Origin: Lentisphaerota bacterium
Lineage (GTDB): Bacteria; Verrucomicrobiota; Lentisphaeria; Victivallales; UBA1829
Direction of reading: 5' to 3'
DNA length: 64,000 nt
NCBI GenBank assembly: GCA_015061915.1
Contig: SUVR01000007.1
Location: 1-64,000 of the forward strand
In this document: positions 15,701-25,365 of the stretch, piece after piece
Layout: the number at the start of each line of letters is the position of its first letter
How positions within the stretch are numbered: the first letter of the stretch is position 1
Made by a program: the position numbers and the translations under genes
The notes under the pieces: generated by a model
The model's input: only the letters and a program-made list of their open reading frames with translations
The model's database searches: none
What the model was told of the DNA's origin: nothing

Positions 15701-16930
15701 GCTGTTCCGGTTTGCGAGCAATTTTTTTGCTTTCTCAATATCGGCATTGAGAAGGTTGTTCTGTTCCGTAAGATTCCGTGCAAGAGCGCCGGTCTTGGCA
15801 ATGGTTTCGGCATCATCGGCGATCTGTTTCTTTGCTGCGGCAAGTTCGGAGGAAAGTTTTGCCTGTTCCTTCTGAAGCTTGCTGTTTTCCGCCCGGAGTG
15901 CAGCCACCGTCTGTTCCAGCTGGCGGGCGGCATCATTCAGGTTCATGGAGGAACGCAGTTTATTGAGTGCTTCGTTTGCCAGATCGGCTTCCTGCGATTT
16001 CTTTGCCAGATCCTGTTTCAAACGGGCGACTTCTGCCTGATGCTGTGACTTTTCACCGGCAGAAGTTTTCATATCTGCTTTGAGTTTGTTTTGCAGATCG
16101 GCGATTTCCTTTTCCATTCTGGAAAGAGCATTTACCTGATTCTGCAGATCGGCGGCTTTGCGGCTCAACTCATTCTTTTCGCGGGCGAGTTCCGCAAGGT
16201 TTTTCTTGAGTTGTTCCGTCTGGACCCGGTTGTCCTGCAGTTCGGCGGCAAGCGCTTCGCTGCGCTTTTTTGCTTCTTCGTACGCTGCTTTGGTTGCCTG
16301 ATTGATCTCACCGGATGCAGCTTTTTCCTGCAGTTCATTGTATTGGATCAGGAGCAGAGTGTGTTTCTGTTCCAATTCCTCTTTTTCTTTCAGAAGGGCA
16401 GAAACCTGTGCAGCGGACTTTTTTGCCCGATCCAGATTTTCTTTGTAGCGCAGATTTTTCTTCTGTGCATCTTCGAGAGCGATCTTCAGTTCAGAGATCT
16501 CTGCAACGGCATCGGCATTGGCTGCAGCGATCTTATTCTGAATGGATTGGTCTTCGGGAGTCTGTTTCTTGTCAAGCAGATCTTCTCTGCGGCGTTCGGC
16601 AGAAAGTTTTTTCTTTTCCAGCTGGGCAATACGGTCGGCAATGCCTTTTTTGTTCCAGGAGGGTTTGTTTTTCTGAACACTCTGGAAAAGGGCGATCGCT
16701 TTGTCATAAAGGGCGATCGCGTTTGTGTAATTCCGGGATGTGTACGCTTTGTCGGCTTCTTCGCTGGTGATGACGCCGATCCGCCATGAATTCCAGTCTT
16801 CATCGGAAAGGTCGGATGTCCGGACCGGGTGCAGGCGCTGCTGGGCATTGAGGTTAGACACAGAGCCGGAGAGAACAGCGGCGACGGAGAGGACTGCAAC
16901 GAGCAGAATCTTTCTGTTTATGATTGACAT
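12749..16930 (-). CDS. Giant exported coiled-coil protein with terminal TPR-like modules
   Basis: 1393 aa. A signal peptide (cleavage likely after about residue 29, ...NLNA) is followed by a TPR-like pair near 55-80 (NYTNAIALYDKAIALFQ). About 1100 residues of continuous heptad-rich Lys/Glu/Ala/Leu coiled coil follow, then a Pro/Ala/Val linker (about 1280-1310), and a C-terminal TPR-like module (about 1315-1393, EAWQPHLAMSRLYLKAEKA). It resembles no characterised family closely enough to name. The size and design suggest a periplasmic scaffold or tether. It lies between hflX and recR with gaps of 4 and 1 nt, so it is co-expressed with housekeeping genes. Confidence 0.85.
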   Translation of the reverse strand: MSIINRKILLVAVLSVAAVLSGSVSNLNAQQRLHPVRTSDLSDEDWNSWRIGVITSEEADKAYTSRNYTNAIALYDKAIALFQSVQKNKPSWNKKGIADRIAQLEKKKLSAERRREDLLDKKQTPEDQSIQNKIAAANADAVAEISELKIALEDAQKKNLRYKENLDRAKKSAAQVSALLKEKEELEQKHTLLLIQYNELQEKAASGEINQATKAAYEEAKKRSEALAAELQDNRVQTEQLKKNLAELAREKNELSRKAADLQNQVNALSRMEKEIADLQNKLKADMKTSAGEKSQHQAEVARLKQDLAKKSQEADLANEALNKLRSSMNLNDAARQLEQTVAALRAENSKLQKEQAKLSSELAAAKKQIADDAETIAKTGALARNLTEQNNLLNADIEKAKKLLANRNSELQSLNRDLKNAKADADRLRKERDSFAKEIAKKPVDGTTSSAAELAQAKALLKALSADNEKLKAAHADARKQEESFKKQIAALEASGNTTAEKLKKAEAELKALLQKDSALKKATEKSASLEKQLSAADTRIKQLDTALNNANIQLAKAAPLQAELKSLQQKRTELEKALAAAKKESADQKKLIESARMFEIEKLKKQLLELNKEYTAAKTKLAELNKLTASAVQMEQELLAIRESVILLETEKAALASEKAQLQQTVAYHERKAKDYESSAGNDALTRSLLQENKILKVELENARNIKPDEKFAAELAAAKESIENYQNELQKNQAEYVAVKNSQLELRLNIVALEKELKALQTENAELKKNPAATEALKKQQAVENEKKALQDKITENDHKIASLENLLDSLKKEQNAQIRVAELLKQENANLKKKLDNAAPALKALEEKVAAAEKTAGELVKQNDDLKRENRELKAQIEKAIADAGKVNLDLKDASGDAAAAQKAAKDLQTQNSLLKGENDRLKKQLADLNEAIKKAKATPVQVKTEVKTVVDTKAIDELKKQNSDLQKQLADAKKSVPSATPAVDAEKVKKLEKDLADLEKDLNTARAKIAEREQTIGKLQGDLKNIRETMDKLAKDSSAAAKAEMAKLREDNLKLNETIRSLRNEKTTAGENLIQTKKELLSVKAQLEKLRSEVTADVKGKKLAAELDTMTKKAEKLEKDYSTTQVSLERLKQEKAKLSSQNNQLEKQLDAALRKTNLLQAEIQKWSAGNDTVIKGKVAEKDKVIDQIMKEHMAQAQEIERLKGALESAETLAAAARKDAIKAREDLEEIKELQRNTEALTKTVTTGIRITPAGKKVEKPASAPVVKPVKPQQVTVQKPAPAPAPVVTPEPAKQELSPEVLKQYNAAFAEAEKQEKAGELDEAMWKYLIAADLNPEAWQPHLAMSRLYLKAEKAAKAKQEYEKALRLGMDRNPAYEKQLDQAIQKAKK

Positions 16931-16934
16931 TTGA

Positions 16935-18245
16935 TCAACTCCTGATTGAATGATCTTGTTTATTTTTCAATGAATAAGAACCGAACAGACCGAGATACTG
17001 CGGTGCGATCTTTGCGACAGCACAGAATTTGCCGTCGTCACTGTAATTCGATTCAAAAATACGGCACTTTGCGTGAAGCAAAGCGATATGTTCCGCCTTT
17101 TCGGGCGGGATTTGCAATGTCATGATCTGCGCCGAGCCGTTGACTTGACGCATAAGTCTTTCTTTCAGTTCATCCAGACCGGTGCCGTCTTTGCAGGAGA
17201 CGAACAATGCGTCCGGCGCAAGGCTTTTGATCCGGAGCAGAGCAAGCGGGTCCGGCTGAAGATCCATTTTATTAAAGACTGCAAGAATCGTTTTTTCGGC
17301 AGCGCCCAGTTCGTTGAGAACGGAAAGCGTGGTCTCCCAGTGCTCGTGAGCCTGCGGATTGGAAACATCCAGAATCAACAGAATAAAGTCTGCCAGGATC
17401 GCTTCTTCCAGCGTGGACTTGAATGCTTCCACGAGTGCGTGAGGCAGCTTCCGGATAAAGCCCACGGTATCGGTCAGCAGAACTTCTGTGTTATCCGGCA
17501 GAACCAGCCTCCGGGTCGTCGGATCCAAGGTGGCAAAGAGTTTATCTTCTGCCAGAACGCTGGACGCCGTCAGGGTATTGAGCAGCGTGGATTTTCCCGC
17601 ATTGGTGTAACCGACGATCGCTGCGGTTGGCATATTGTTGCGGAATCTGCCTTTCCGCTGAACAGAACGCTGTTTGCGGATAACGCCCAGTTCGCGTTCC
17701 AGTTCTGCGATCCGGTCCTTCAGCTGACGACGGTCATATTCGATCTGTTTTTCCCCGTCACCGCGGGCTCCGGTCCCGCCGCCGCGCTGTCTGGAAAGAT
17801 GGCTCCACGCACCGGTCAGGCGCGGCAGAAAATATTGACAGCGAGCCAGTTCCACCTGCAGTACGGCTTCTCTTGTCTGGGCGCGGTCAGCAAAAATATC
17901 CAGGATCACTTCCTGGCGGTCGATCACTTTCCGGCGGCAGAGTTTTTCCAGATTCCGCTGCTGGGAAGGTCCCAGCGGGTCGTCAAAGATGATCACATCC
18001 GCTTCCGCCGCTGCAGCGGCTTCTTTCAGTTCTTCCGCTTTCCCGCTGCCGATATAAAATTTTGGGTTCGGTTCCCGGATCCGGATCGACATTTCGCCGC
18101 AGACATCCACGCCGAGAGTATCCACCAGCTCGCCCAGTTCGGCAAGGTATTCCCGCACATCGGCAAGGGACCCGTTGGCATCACAACAGCCAACGAGAAA
18201 TGCCTTCAGGCGGATCGGTGCAGTACTTTTGGCGATATATCCCAT
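16935..18245 (-). CDS. hflX: Ribosome-associated GTPase HflX
   Basis: 436 aa. The N-terminal HflX domain includes FYIGSGKAEEL and DPLGPSQQRNLEKL, and a linker carries the Gly-rich SRQRGGGTGARGDGEKQIE. The G domain has G1 GYTNAGKS, switch DPTTRR, G3 DTVGF and G4 NKMD. HflX splits or rescues stalled ribosomes. The length is normal. It begins 6 nt after pgsA and is followed 4 nt later by the coiled-coil gene, all on the reverse strand. Confidence 0.96.
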   Translation of the reverse strand: MGYIAKSTAPIRLKAFLVGCCDANGSLADVREYLAELGELVDTLGVDVCGEMSIRIREPNPKFYIGSGKAEELKEAAAAAEADVIIFDDPLGPSQQRNLEKLCRRKVIDRQEVILDIFADRAQTREAVLQVELARCQYFLPRLTGAWSHLSRQRGGGTGARGDGEKQIEYDRRQLKDRIAELERELGVIRKQRSVQRKGRFRNNMPTAAIVGYTNAGKSTLLNTLTASSVLAEDKLFATLDPTTRRLVLPDNTEVLLTDTVGFIRKLPHALVEAFKSTLEEAILADFILLILDVSNPQAHEHWETTLSVLNELGAAEKTILAVFNKMDLQPDPLALLRIKSLAPDALFVSCKDGTGLDELKERLMRQVNGSAQIMTLQIPPEKAEHIALLHAKCRIFESNYSDDGKFCAVAKIAPQYLGLFGSYSLKNKQDHSIRS

Positions 18246-18251
18246 ACCGTT

Positions 18252-18866
18252 TTACTCCGAAACAAAGAGAGAGGCGAGATAAAGCTTTTTGTGCTTGATG
18301 AAGTAAGATGCCCCGGAAAGGATGGTAAGAGCCGCCACCACGCCGAGGATCGCAAGCCACACATAGTGCAGAACACCATCCGGACGGAGATCCGGGATCA
18401 GACCGACCCAGGAAGCACCGCCGAAAGCGAGTGCCGCCATCTGGCTGGCAGTCTTCAGCTTGCCCCATTTGTCTGCCGAGATCGTAATCCCTTTTGCGGC
18501 GGCAAGGGTACGCAGCCCGGTGACCATGAATTCTCTGCCCAGGATCACAATCAGGATCCATGCCGGCATAAACTGGTAATCCACCATCATCGCAAAGGTC
18601 GCCATAATGAACATCTTGTCTGCCAGCGGGTCGATCAATCTGCCGAAATCGCTTTCGCAGTGGTACTTTCTTGCGAGGTAGCCGTCAAACAGGTCGGTCA
18701 AACCGCCGATGATCGCAAGGATATACGCAATCCAGTGGCAAACGGTTGCGGTTGATTCCGATACCTGGAAACAGTTTGCATTGTGTGCATCGAAATTTGC
18801 CAGAATGACGAACGCAACGATCAGAATGATTCTGCTCATTGTCAGCTGGTTGGGGAGGTTTTTCAT
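18252..18866 (-). CDS. pgsA: CDP-diacylglycerol--glycerol-3-phosphate 3-phosphatidyltransferase
   Basis: 204 aa, with four or more hydrophobic segments in the inner membrane. The CDP-alcohol phosphotransferase signature DG-x2-AR-x8-G-x3-D-x3-D is present as DGYLARKYHCESDFGRLIDP, continuing LADK. N-terminal NQLTMSRI is typical of PgsA. The enzyme makes phosphatidylglycerophosphate, the committed step to phosphatidylglycerol. Its ATG overlaps the stop of rimO by 4 nt (TCAT on the plus strand), showing translational coupling. Confidence 0.93.
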   Translation of the reverse strand: MKNLPNQLTMSRIILIVAFVILANFDAHNANCFQVSESTATVCHWIAYILAIIGGLTDLFDGYLARKYHCESDFGRLIDPLADKMFIMATFAMMVDYQFMPAWILIVILGREFMVTGLRTLAAAKGITISADKWGKLKTASQMAALAFGGASWVGLIPDLRPDGVLHYVWLAILGVVAALTILSGASYFIKHKKLYLASLFVSE

Positions 18867-20236
18867 GCTTTTTCAGCTCCTGTATTGATAAGTTTTCCTT
18901 TAATCTCATATTCTGTGGCGGATTCGACCAGCATCCGGACGAAATCGCCTTCTGTGTGCTTGCGTGCGTTCAAGCCCCGGATCAGTACGGTATTGTCGAT
19001 CTCCGGTGCATCGGTGAACATCCGCCCGTATCCCTTTCCGCCGGTGAGAACGGCATCCAGGATCACATCAACGGTTTTTCCGATCAGGGCAAGATTGGAA
19101 TTCAGGGAGATCTCCGCCTGTGCCTGCATCAGTGTTTCCATCCGTTTTTCAGCAATCGCATCCGGCACCGGATCGGGCAGACTTGCTGCGGGAACGCCGG
19201 ATTCGGCAGAGAATGTGAACGCACCGAGACGAGAGAATTTTGTTTCTTTAACATATTCAAGCAGTTCTGCAAAATCTTCTTCCGTTTCGCCGGGAAACCC
19301 GACCATAAATGTGGTACGGATCGCAAAACCGGATGACTGCAATTTTTTTACGACTTCCCGTGTGGCTGCTCCGCCTGCTTTCCGGTGCATCGCGTGCAGA
19401 ATGTGATCGGAAATGTGCTGGAGCGGCATTTCGATACAGCGGATCAGGTGTTTGCAGCGCGTCATAGCGGCGATCAGCTCATCGTTCACGCTTGCCGGAT
19501 GCAGATACATAAGGCGGATCAGAAAATCACCGTCCAATTTATCCAGTTCATCCAGCAGTTCCGCCAGTTGCGGTTTGCCGGTCAGATCCCGCCCGAAGGC
19601 AGCGGTATCCTGTGCGATCACGATCAGTTCCTTCACCCCATTGGAGAGAAGATTCACTGCTTCAGCGAGGACATCCTCCAGCGTACGGCTTTTCAGGGGT
19701 CCGCGGATATCCGGGATCTTGCAATAAGTACAGCGGTTGTCGCATCCGTCCGAGACACGGAGGTGTGCGTAATGTGGCGGAGTCAGCTGCAGGCGGGGGA
19801 CGGTATGATCCAGTTCGATTCCGGCATCGCAGAGAGCGCCGGATGCGACATTGCCGGAGAGCAGGTCCGCCAGCGTTGAGCCCAGTTCCGCCGCCGTTTT
19901 GATGGAGGTCCAGAGATCGACTTCCGGGTGTGCCGCACGGAAAGAGCCGTCTTTGTCCCACGCAGTAATACAACCACCGACAACGATCTTTCGGACAGAT
20001 GCTTTGCGTTTTTTCCAGATGGCAGCGTGGTGCAGGTGTTCTTCCAGTTCCGCACGGGCAGCGGCAAGAAAAGCGCAGGAATTGATGAACTTGACATCTG
20101 CCTCCCGCTCCTCGGGGGTGAGTCCGAAACCGTGCAGCATCAGGGATGCCGCCGCCACTTCCGTGTCCACAAGATTCTTTGCACAGCCGAGGCTGGTAAT
20201 TTCGACCAGAACCGTCTTCTTCTGATTTTTGCCCAT
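18863..20236 (-). CDS. rimO: Ribosomal protein S12 methylthiotransferase RimO
   Basis: 457 aa from ATG 20236; an ATG at 20278 lies upstream of the -10 and is rejected. The N-terminal MTTase domain has Cys18 (SLGCAKN), Cys54 and Cys89 for one 4Fe-4S cluster. The radical-SAM motif CDNRCTYC (Cys165, Cys169, Cys172) holds the second, and a C-terminal TRAM domain follows. RimO adds a methylthio group to an Asp of ribosomal protein S12. It heads the operon rimO-pgsA-hflX-coiled-coil-recR. Confidence 0.95.
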   Translation of the reverse strand: MGKNQKKTVLVEITSLGCAKNLVDTEVAAASLMLHGFGLTPEEREADVKFINSCAFLAAARAELEEHLHHAAIWKKRKASVRKIVVGGCITAWDKDGSFRAAHPEVDLWTSIKTAAELGSTLADLLSGNVASGALCDAGIELDHTVPRLQLTPPHYAHLRVSDGCDNRCTYCKIPDIRGPLKSRTLEDVLAEAVNLLSNGVKELIVIAQDTAAFGRDLTGKPQLAELLDELDKLDGDFLIRLMYLHPASVNDELIAAMTRCKHLIRCIEMPLQHISDHILHAMHRKAGGAATREVVKKLQSSGFAIRTTFMVGFPGETEEDFAELLEYVKETKFSRLGAFTFSAESGVPAASLPDPVPDAIAEKRMETLMQAQAEISLNSNLALIGKTVDVILDAVLTGGKGYGRMFTDAPEIDNTVLIRGLNARKHTEGDFVRMLVESATEYEIKGKLINTGAEKA

Positions 20237-20268
20237 CTTTACGCTTTCTTTTTTACTATATTCTATGC

Positions 20269-20297
20269 AATATAGCACACGTGCGCGTAAAGTGCAA
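20269..20297 (-). promoter_or_regulatory. Promoter of the rimO operon
   Basis: On the minus strand: -35 TTGCAC (20292-20297), 17-nt spacer, -10 TATATT (20269-20274). It lies 32 nt before the chosen rimO ATG. Confidence 0.65.
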
Positions 20298-20511
20298 ACA
20301 CTCTTCCGGGAAAATTTATGATATTTTTACCTTCCGGACGATCCGGTACCGGAGATGTTCCGGTTCCTCCCTGCGTTATGCCCGTTGCCGTTGAACTTTT
20401 CAAAACAGATGTTACACAACCGGCGAACGGCAGTGCATACGCCGGATTTCCTGCAGCAAAATAATCCGGTTCTGCCGCGCCTGTTGCGATTTAAGGACGG
20501 ATCCGGGTACT

Positions 20512-22842
20512 TCAGATCGTCTTCAGATGCCCGATCAGTTTTTCAGAAATCTCCGCCAGAGATTTGAGCGTGTCGGGCAGGGCGGCTGTCGCTGCTGTGT
20601 GATCTGCCGCAAGATCTTTGAGCGGTGTTTCGTAGTAGTTTTTCCGGATCTCTTCCCGGATGTCCCGCAGGGATTGTGGCTGAGGTCCGAAAGATCGGTC
20701 ATCGGCAAGGATGCGTTTTCTCATCTCCGCCTCCAGTGCCTCATATTCGGGAATACAGCTGCCCTTGAAGAGTTCATGGATGAAGGACCGGCAATAATTG
20801 TTCTCGCCGTTTGCCTTGAGAGTCCGTTCAAAGTACGGATTGGTGGGCTGACATTTCTTCAGCCGTTCCAGCGAATCGTAAAGAGAGTAATCTTCATGAG
20901 CTGCAAGGAGATCGGTCAGCTTCCGGATGAGATCGCCAATGGCAGAGATGCAGTCCAGCAGCGTTTCATTTTCGATTCCTTCCGTATGTTTTTTCCAGCG
21001 GTCAAGCAGAACCTGAGTGCGGAATCCGGCAAAGTTTGACATCCGGAGAGCGGCGGTACGGGCGAGGTCAAGTGCATCCCGGAAGAGCATGGGGTCGATC
21101 CCGTTGAAGTCCAGCGTTGACAGCTTGCGGAAAGTTTCCGGTGCCCGGTCGATGTATGGCGCCATTTCGTTTGTCTGGTAGATGTAATTTTCCTGACAAT
21201 CCACGCCGTCTGTGAAGTACATCCACGATCCGATGGGGGTGAAGATCTGATCGGGATAAATATCCCGCCAGCGTTCGTCCGCCCGTGTCCGCCAGTAATG
21301 GGTGCGGACCAGCGGGAAGAAGGTCCGCCACGCGTCTGCAAGGATGTCGCCCTGAGGAGCGGCGCAGCGTTTCGCAATGAATTTTTCAAGGAAGGATTCC
21401 GCTTTGATATTTTCGGGCGCAGGATTCCAGGAGTTTGCGGCGAGATATTCCAGCATAAAAGTGTCTGCGTGAGAGTTTTCGGGCCACGCCACCATACCTT
21501 TGCACATGGGGTCGGCGGCGGCTTTGGGCAGACGGCGTTCGATCACGGCATAGTTGCCCCGGATGTCCGAGCTGGATTCATAGGCGTGGAAGATCCCGAA
21601 GAAGTAGGGGAACTTGTGCATAACGCCCCAGTTGGTGAAGTTGTTGATCTCGTCGTAAGTATCGGAGATATAGTCAAAGATGATGGTATTTTCCGGGTTC
21701 ATCTCATTGAGCAGAGCCTGAACCATGGCGGGATTCCAGTCATAAACAAAGTCCCATGTACCGATCAGGAGCGGGGCATCCGGATATTTTTCCCGGAGTT
21801 TTGCCTGGATCCGGCGATAGGCAAAAAGTTTCATTTCGTGATTCTTTGCCGGATCCGCGTAACAGCCCCGTTCCGCCAGACCGATGGTGTGGAACATATC
21901 TGCTGCGCCGTATTCCCGGATGCTGGTTTCGGTCAGTTTCCAGTAATAATCCATATACTGATCGATCCGGATATCCCAGACCAGTCCGCTCGGTTCTCCG
22001 TAATTGTTGGTTTTCTGCGGGACAAACGGGGGCTTGATGGTGTCCAGAAATTCCCGGGGAGTCCGGCTGTACCAATGGGTCATAGTTCCGCAGTCTTCGG
22101 GGGAGATCAAGCCCCGTTCCCGGGCGTATGCAAGAATTTTCTTCCGGAGTTCGCCCCGATATTCCAGACTCCAGAACAACGTGCGGTCATCGTAAGTACG
22201 GGGGGCATTTTCTGCTGCTTTCTGATCCCGTTCAGGATAGGGCACCATCTCCGGGAAGGCACGCTGGAAAAGATCATCGATCCCGGTTCGGAGCATAAAG
22301 AAGTCAAAGCGTTTTTTCAGACACCAGTCCAGTTCTTTCTGCCAGTCCGGAAAGTCCCATTGTTCCGCCTGAAAACGGGTCAGGCTGCGGTGAGCGAAAT
22401 AGCGGAGTCCGCGATACTGGAAACGGGGGCGTTCCAGCACATTGATCCCGGAGAGGGGGAGCGTTTCAGCCTGCGGAATACGGTCACCATCCCAGAAATA
22501 GGCGCAGTTGCCGAACCGTTCAAAATAGTCATAGACGGCGTAGAGAATGGCGCGTTTTGAGCCGCCCATCAGGATCAGCAGATCTCTGCCGTTTTCTTTG
22601 AGGGACAGGAGCCGGTATTCATCCGAACCGATCCGGATCCCGTGGGGCGGGAGTTTTTCTTCTTCGATCAGTGTTCGGACATAGGCATTTTCTGCATCAG
22701 ATCCGAGAACGATCATTGTATCGGCGGGATCCGGTTCTGCAACGATCTCCGGGGTTGTTCCGGTGATTTTTTTCCAATAGGAAGCAAAGGTTTCAGCGGC
22801 GATCCGGAAGATCTTTTGTGTGTTCGGAAGCAGGATTTTCAT
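20512..22842 (-). CDS. GH89-like (alpha-N-acetylglucosaminidase-like) protein
   Basis: 776 aa, no signal peptide. The N-terminal ~110 residues (MIVLGSD, ILYAVYDYFERFG) match the small alpha/beta domain that precedes the barrel in GH20, GH67 and GH89 proteins. The barrel starts near RFQYRGLRYFAHRS and includes FPDWQKELDWCLKKRFDFFM, similar in layout to the start of the NAGLU barrel. A helical C-terminal region follows. GH89 enzymes remove alpha-linked GlcNAc, e.g. from mucin or heparan glycans. The catalytic Glu residues cannot be assigned by eye, so the family call is tentative. It stands alone with its own promoter. Confidence 0.55.
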   Translation of the reverse strand: MKILLPNTQKIFRIAAETFASYWKKITGTTPEIVAEPDPADTMIVLGSDAENAYVRTLIEEEKLPPHGIRIGSDEYRLLSLKENGRDLLILMGGSKRAILYAVYDYFERFGNCAYFWDGDRIPQAETLPLSGINVLERPRFQYRGLRYFAHRSLTRFQAEQWDFPDWQKELDWCLKKRFDFFMLRTGIDDLFQRAFPEMVPYPERDQKAAENAPRTYDDRTLFWSLEYRGELRKKILAYARERGLISPEDCGTMTHWYSRTPREFLDTIKPPFVPQKTNNYGEPSGLVWDIRIDQYMDYYWKLTETSIREYGAADMFHTIGLAERGCYADPAKNHEMKLFAYRRIQAKLREKYPDAPLLIGTWDFVYDWNPAMVQALLNEMNPENTIIFDYISDTYDEINNFTNWGVMHKFPYFFGIFHAYESSSDIRGNYAVIERRLPKAAADPMCKGMVAWPENSHADTFMLEYLAANSWNPAPENIKAESFLEKFIAKRCAAPQGDILADAWRTFFPLVRTHYWRTRADERWRDIYPDQIFTPIGSWMYFTDGVDCQENYIYQTNEMAPYIDRAPETFRKLSTLDFNGIDPMLFRDALDLARTAALRMSNFAGFRTQVLLDRWKKHTEGIENETLLDCISAIGDLIRKLTDLLAAHEDYSLYDSLERLKKCQPTNPYFERTLKANGENNYCRSFIHELFKGSCIPEYEALEAEMRKRILADDRSFGPQPQSLRDIREEIRKNYYETPLKDLAADHTAATAALPDTLKSLAEISEKLIGHLKTI

Positions 22843-22882
22843 ATTTTGACTCCTTACGGATGTTATTTTATGTTGTACCTTT

Positions 22883-22911
22883 GTTATACTTTACACAGCC
22901 CGAAATAAAAA
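22883..22911 (-). promoter_or_regulatory. Possible promoter of the GH89-like gene
   Basis: Minus strand: weak -35 TTTTTA (22906-22911), 17-nt spacer, -10 TATAAC (22883-22888), about 40 nt before the start codon. Confidence 0.35.
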
Positions 22912-22980
22912 TCAAATGCTTTTTCAAAAAAAACAGGAAATAAATTTTTTTTGTCTGTAAAAAAGAAAAACAGATGCTAA

Positions 22981-24297
<1,317 letters not shown>

Positions 24298-24324
24298 AAT
24301 TATGGCGGGCGTCCGGAATAAAAC

Positions 24325-24352
24325 TTGAAATTTTGCGATAACGGAGTATATT
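24325..24352 (+). promoter_or_regulatory. Promoter of the EamA gene
   Basis: -35 TTGAAA (24325-24330), 16-nt spacer, -10 TATATT (24347-24352), 40 nt before ATG 24393. Confidence 0.65.
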
Positions 24353-24392
24353 ATTTGCTTTATAAAATTACTCTGTTACCGGAAGATGGATC

Positions 24393-25295
24393 ATGCTTGT
24401 TACGGAACGCTCCAAAGGTTTTTTCTGCGGGATCATTGCCGCTGTTACATACGGGTTGAATCCGTTGTTTGCCAAGCCTCTTTACAAGGCAGGTCTGACA
24501 CCGGATAATGTGTTGTTTTATCGCTATGTCTTTGCATTGATCGGACTTGTGCTGATGGTCAAACTCAATGGCAGCAGCTTCCGGATCAAACGCAATGAAA
24601 TGCCCTGGGCTTTGCTCAACGGGGTGTTGATGTTCCTTTCCTCTCTTTTCCTGTTCCTCAGTTACGAGGTAATGGATGTGGGGATCGCCTCCACGCTGCT
24701 TTTTGTTTACCCCGTTATGGTGGCAGTGATCATGACCATCGGTTTCCGGGAAAAAATGTCTCTGATTGCGATTGCCAGTATTGTGATCGCTCTTACCGGG
24801 GTGGCGGCATTGAGCAGCGGTGACAATGTAAGCTGGCGCGGGATCCTTTATGTGATCCTTTCCGCTCTTGCCTATGCCATTTATATCGTGTGCGTGAGAG
24901 TTTCCCCGCTGAAAAATATGCCGTCCGATACCCTGACAATGTACTGCCTGGCTGTCGGAACGGTCGGTTTTATTGTCCGGCAGGACTTCGGCTGCTCAAT
25001 TCCGATGCTGCCGCCGACTGCGCTCGCCTGGTCCTGTGCCATTCTGCTGGCGCTGCTGCCTACGATGGTTTCCCTCTATACGACAGCGCTGGCGATCCGT
25101 TTTGTCGGAGCCACTGCAACCGGGATCCTGGGGGCGCTGGAACCCCTGACCGGCGTTGCGATCGGGGTGCTGGTATTCGGGGAAGAATTGACGATCCGCC
25201 TCGGTGCGGGGATCGTGCTGATCCTGATCGGGGTGCTTCTGCTGATTCAGGAAAAGGCGATTCTGGAATATTTCCGGAAAAAAAGTCACGGGTGA
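24393..25295 (+). CDS. EamA/DMT-family transporter
   Basis: 300 aa with about ten hydrophobic segments arranged as two EamA repeats. It opens with FCGIIAAVTYGLNPLFAKPLY, ends with ATGILGALEPLTGVAIGVLVFGE (both family hallmarks), and closes with a short Lys-rich cytoplasmic tail. Members of the drug/metabolite transporter superfamily usually export amino acids or metabolites across the inner membrane. The substrate is unknown. It is a single gene with its own promoter, followed by nadA with another promoter. Confidence 0.88.
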   Translation: MLVTERSKGFFCGIIAAVTYGLNPLFAKPLYKAGLTPDNVLFYRYVFALIGLVLMVKLNGSSFRIKRNEMPWALLNGVLMFLSSLFLFLSYEVMDVGIASTLLFVYPVMVAVIMTIGFREKMSLIAIASIVIALTGVAALSSGDNVSWRGILYVILSALAYAIYIVCVRVSPLKNMPSDTLTMYCLAVGTVGFIVRQDFGCSIPMLPPTALAWSCAILLALLPTMVSLYTTALAIRFVGATATGILGALEPLTGVAIGVLVFGEELTIRLGAGIVLILIGVLLLIQEKAILEYFRKKSHG

Positions 25296-25297
25296 TA

Positions 25298-25326
25298 TTG
25301 TAATTTCGGTTGGAGCAGGGTATGGT
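25298..25326 (+). promoter_or_regulatory. Promoter of nadA
   Basis: -35 TTGTAA (25298-25303), 17-nt spacer, -10 TATGGT (25321-25326), 39 nt before ATG 25366. Confidence 0.55.
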
Positions 25327-25365
25327 ATCCCTGTTGAACACAGACCATACGAACAGGAGAGAAAA

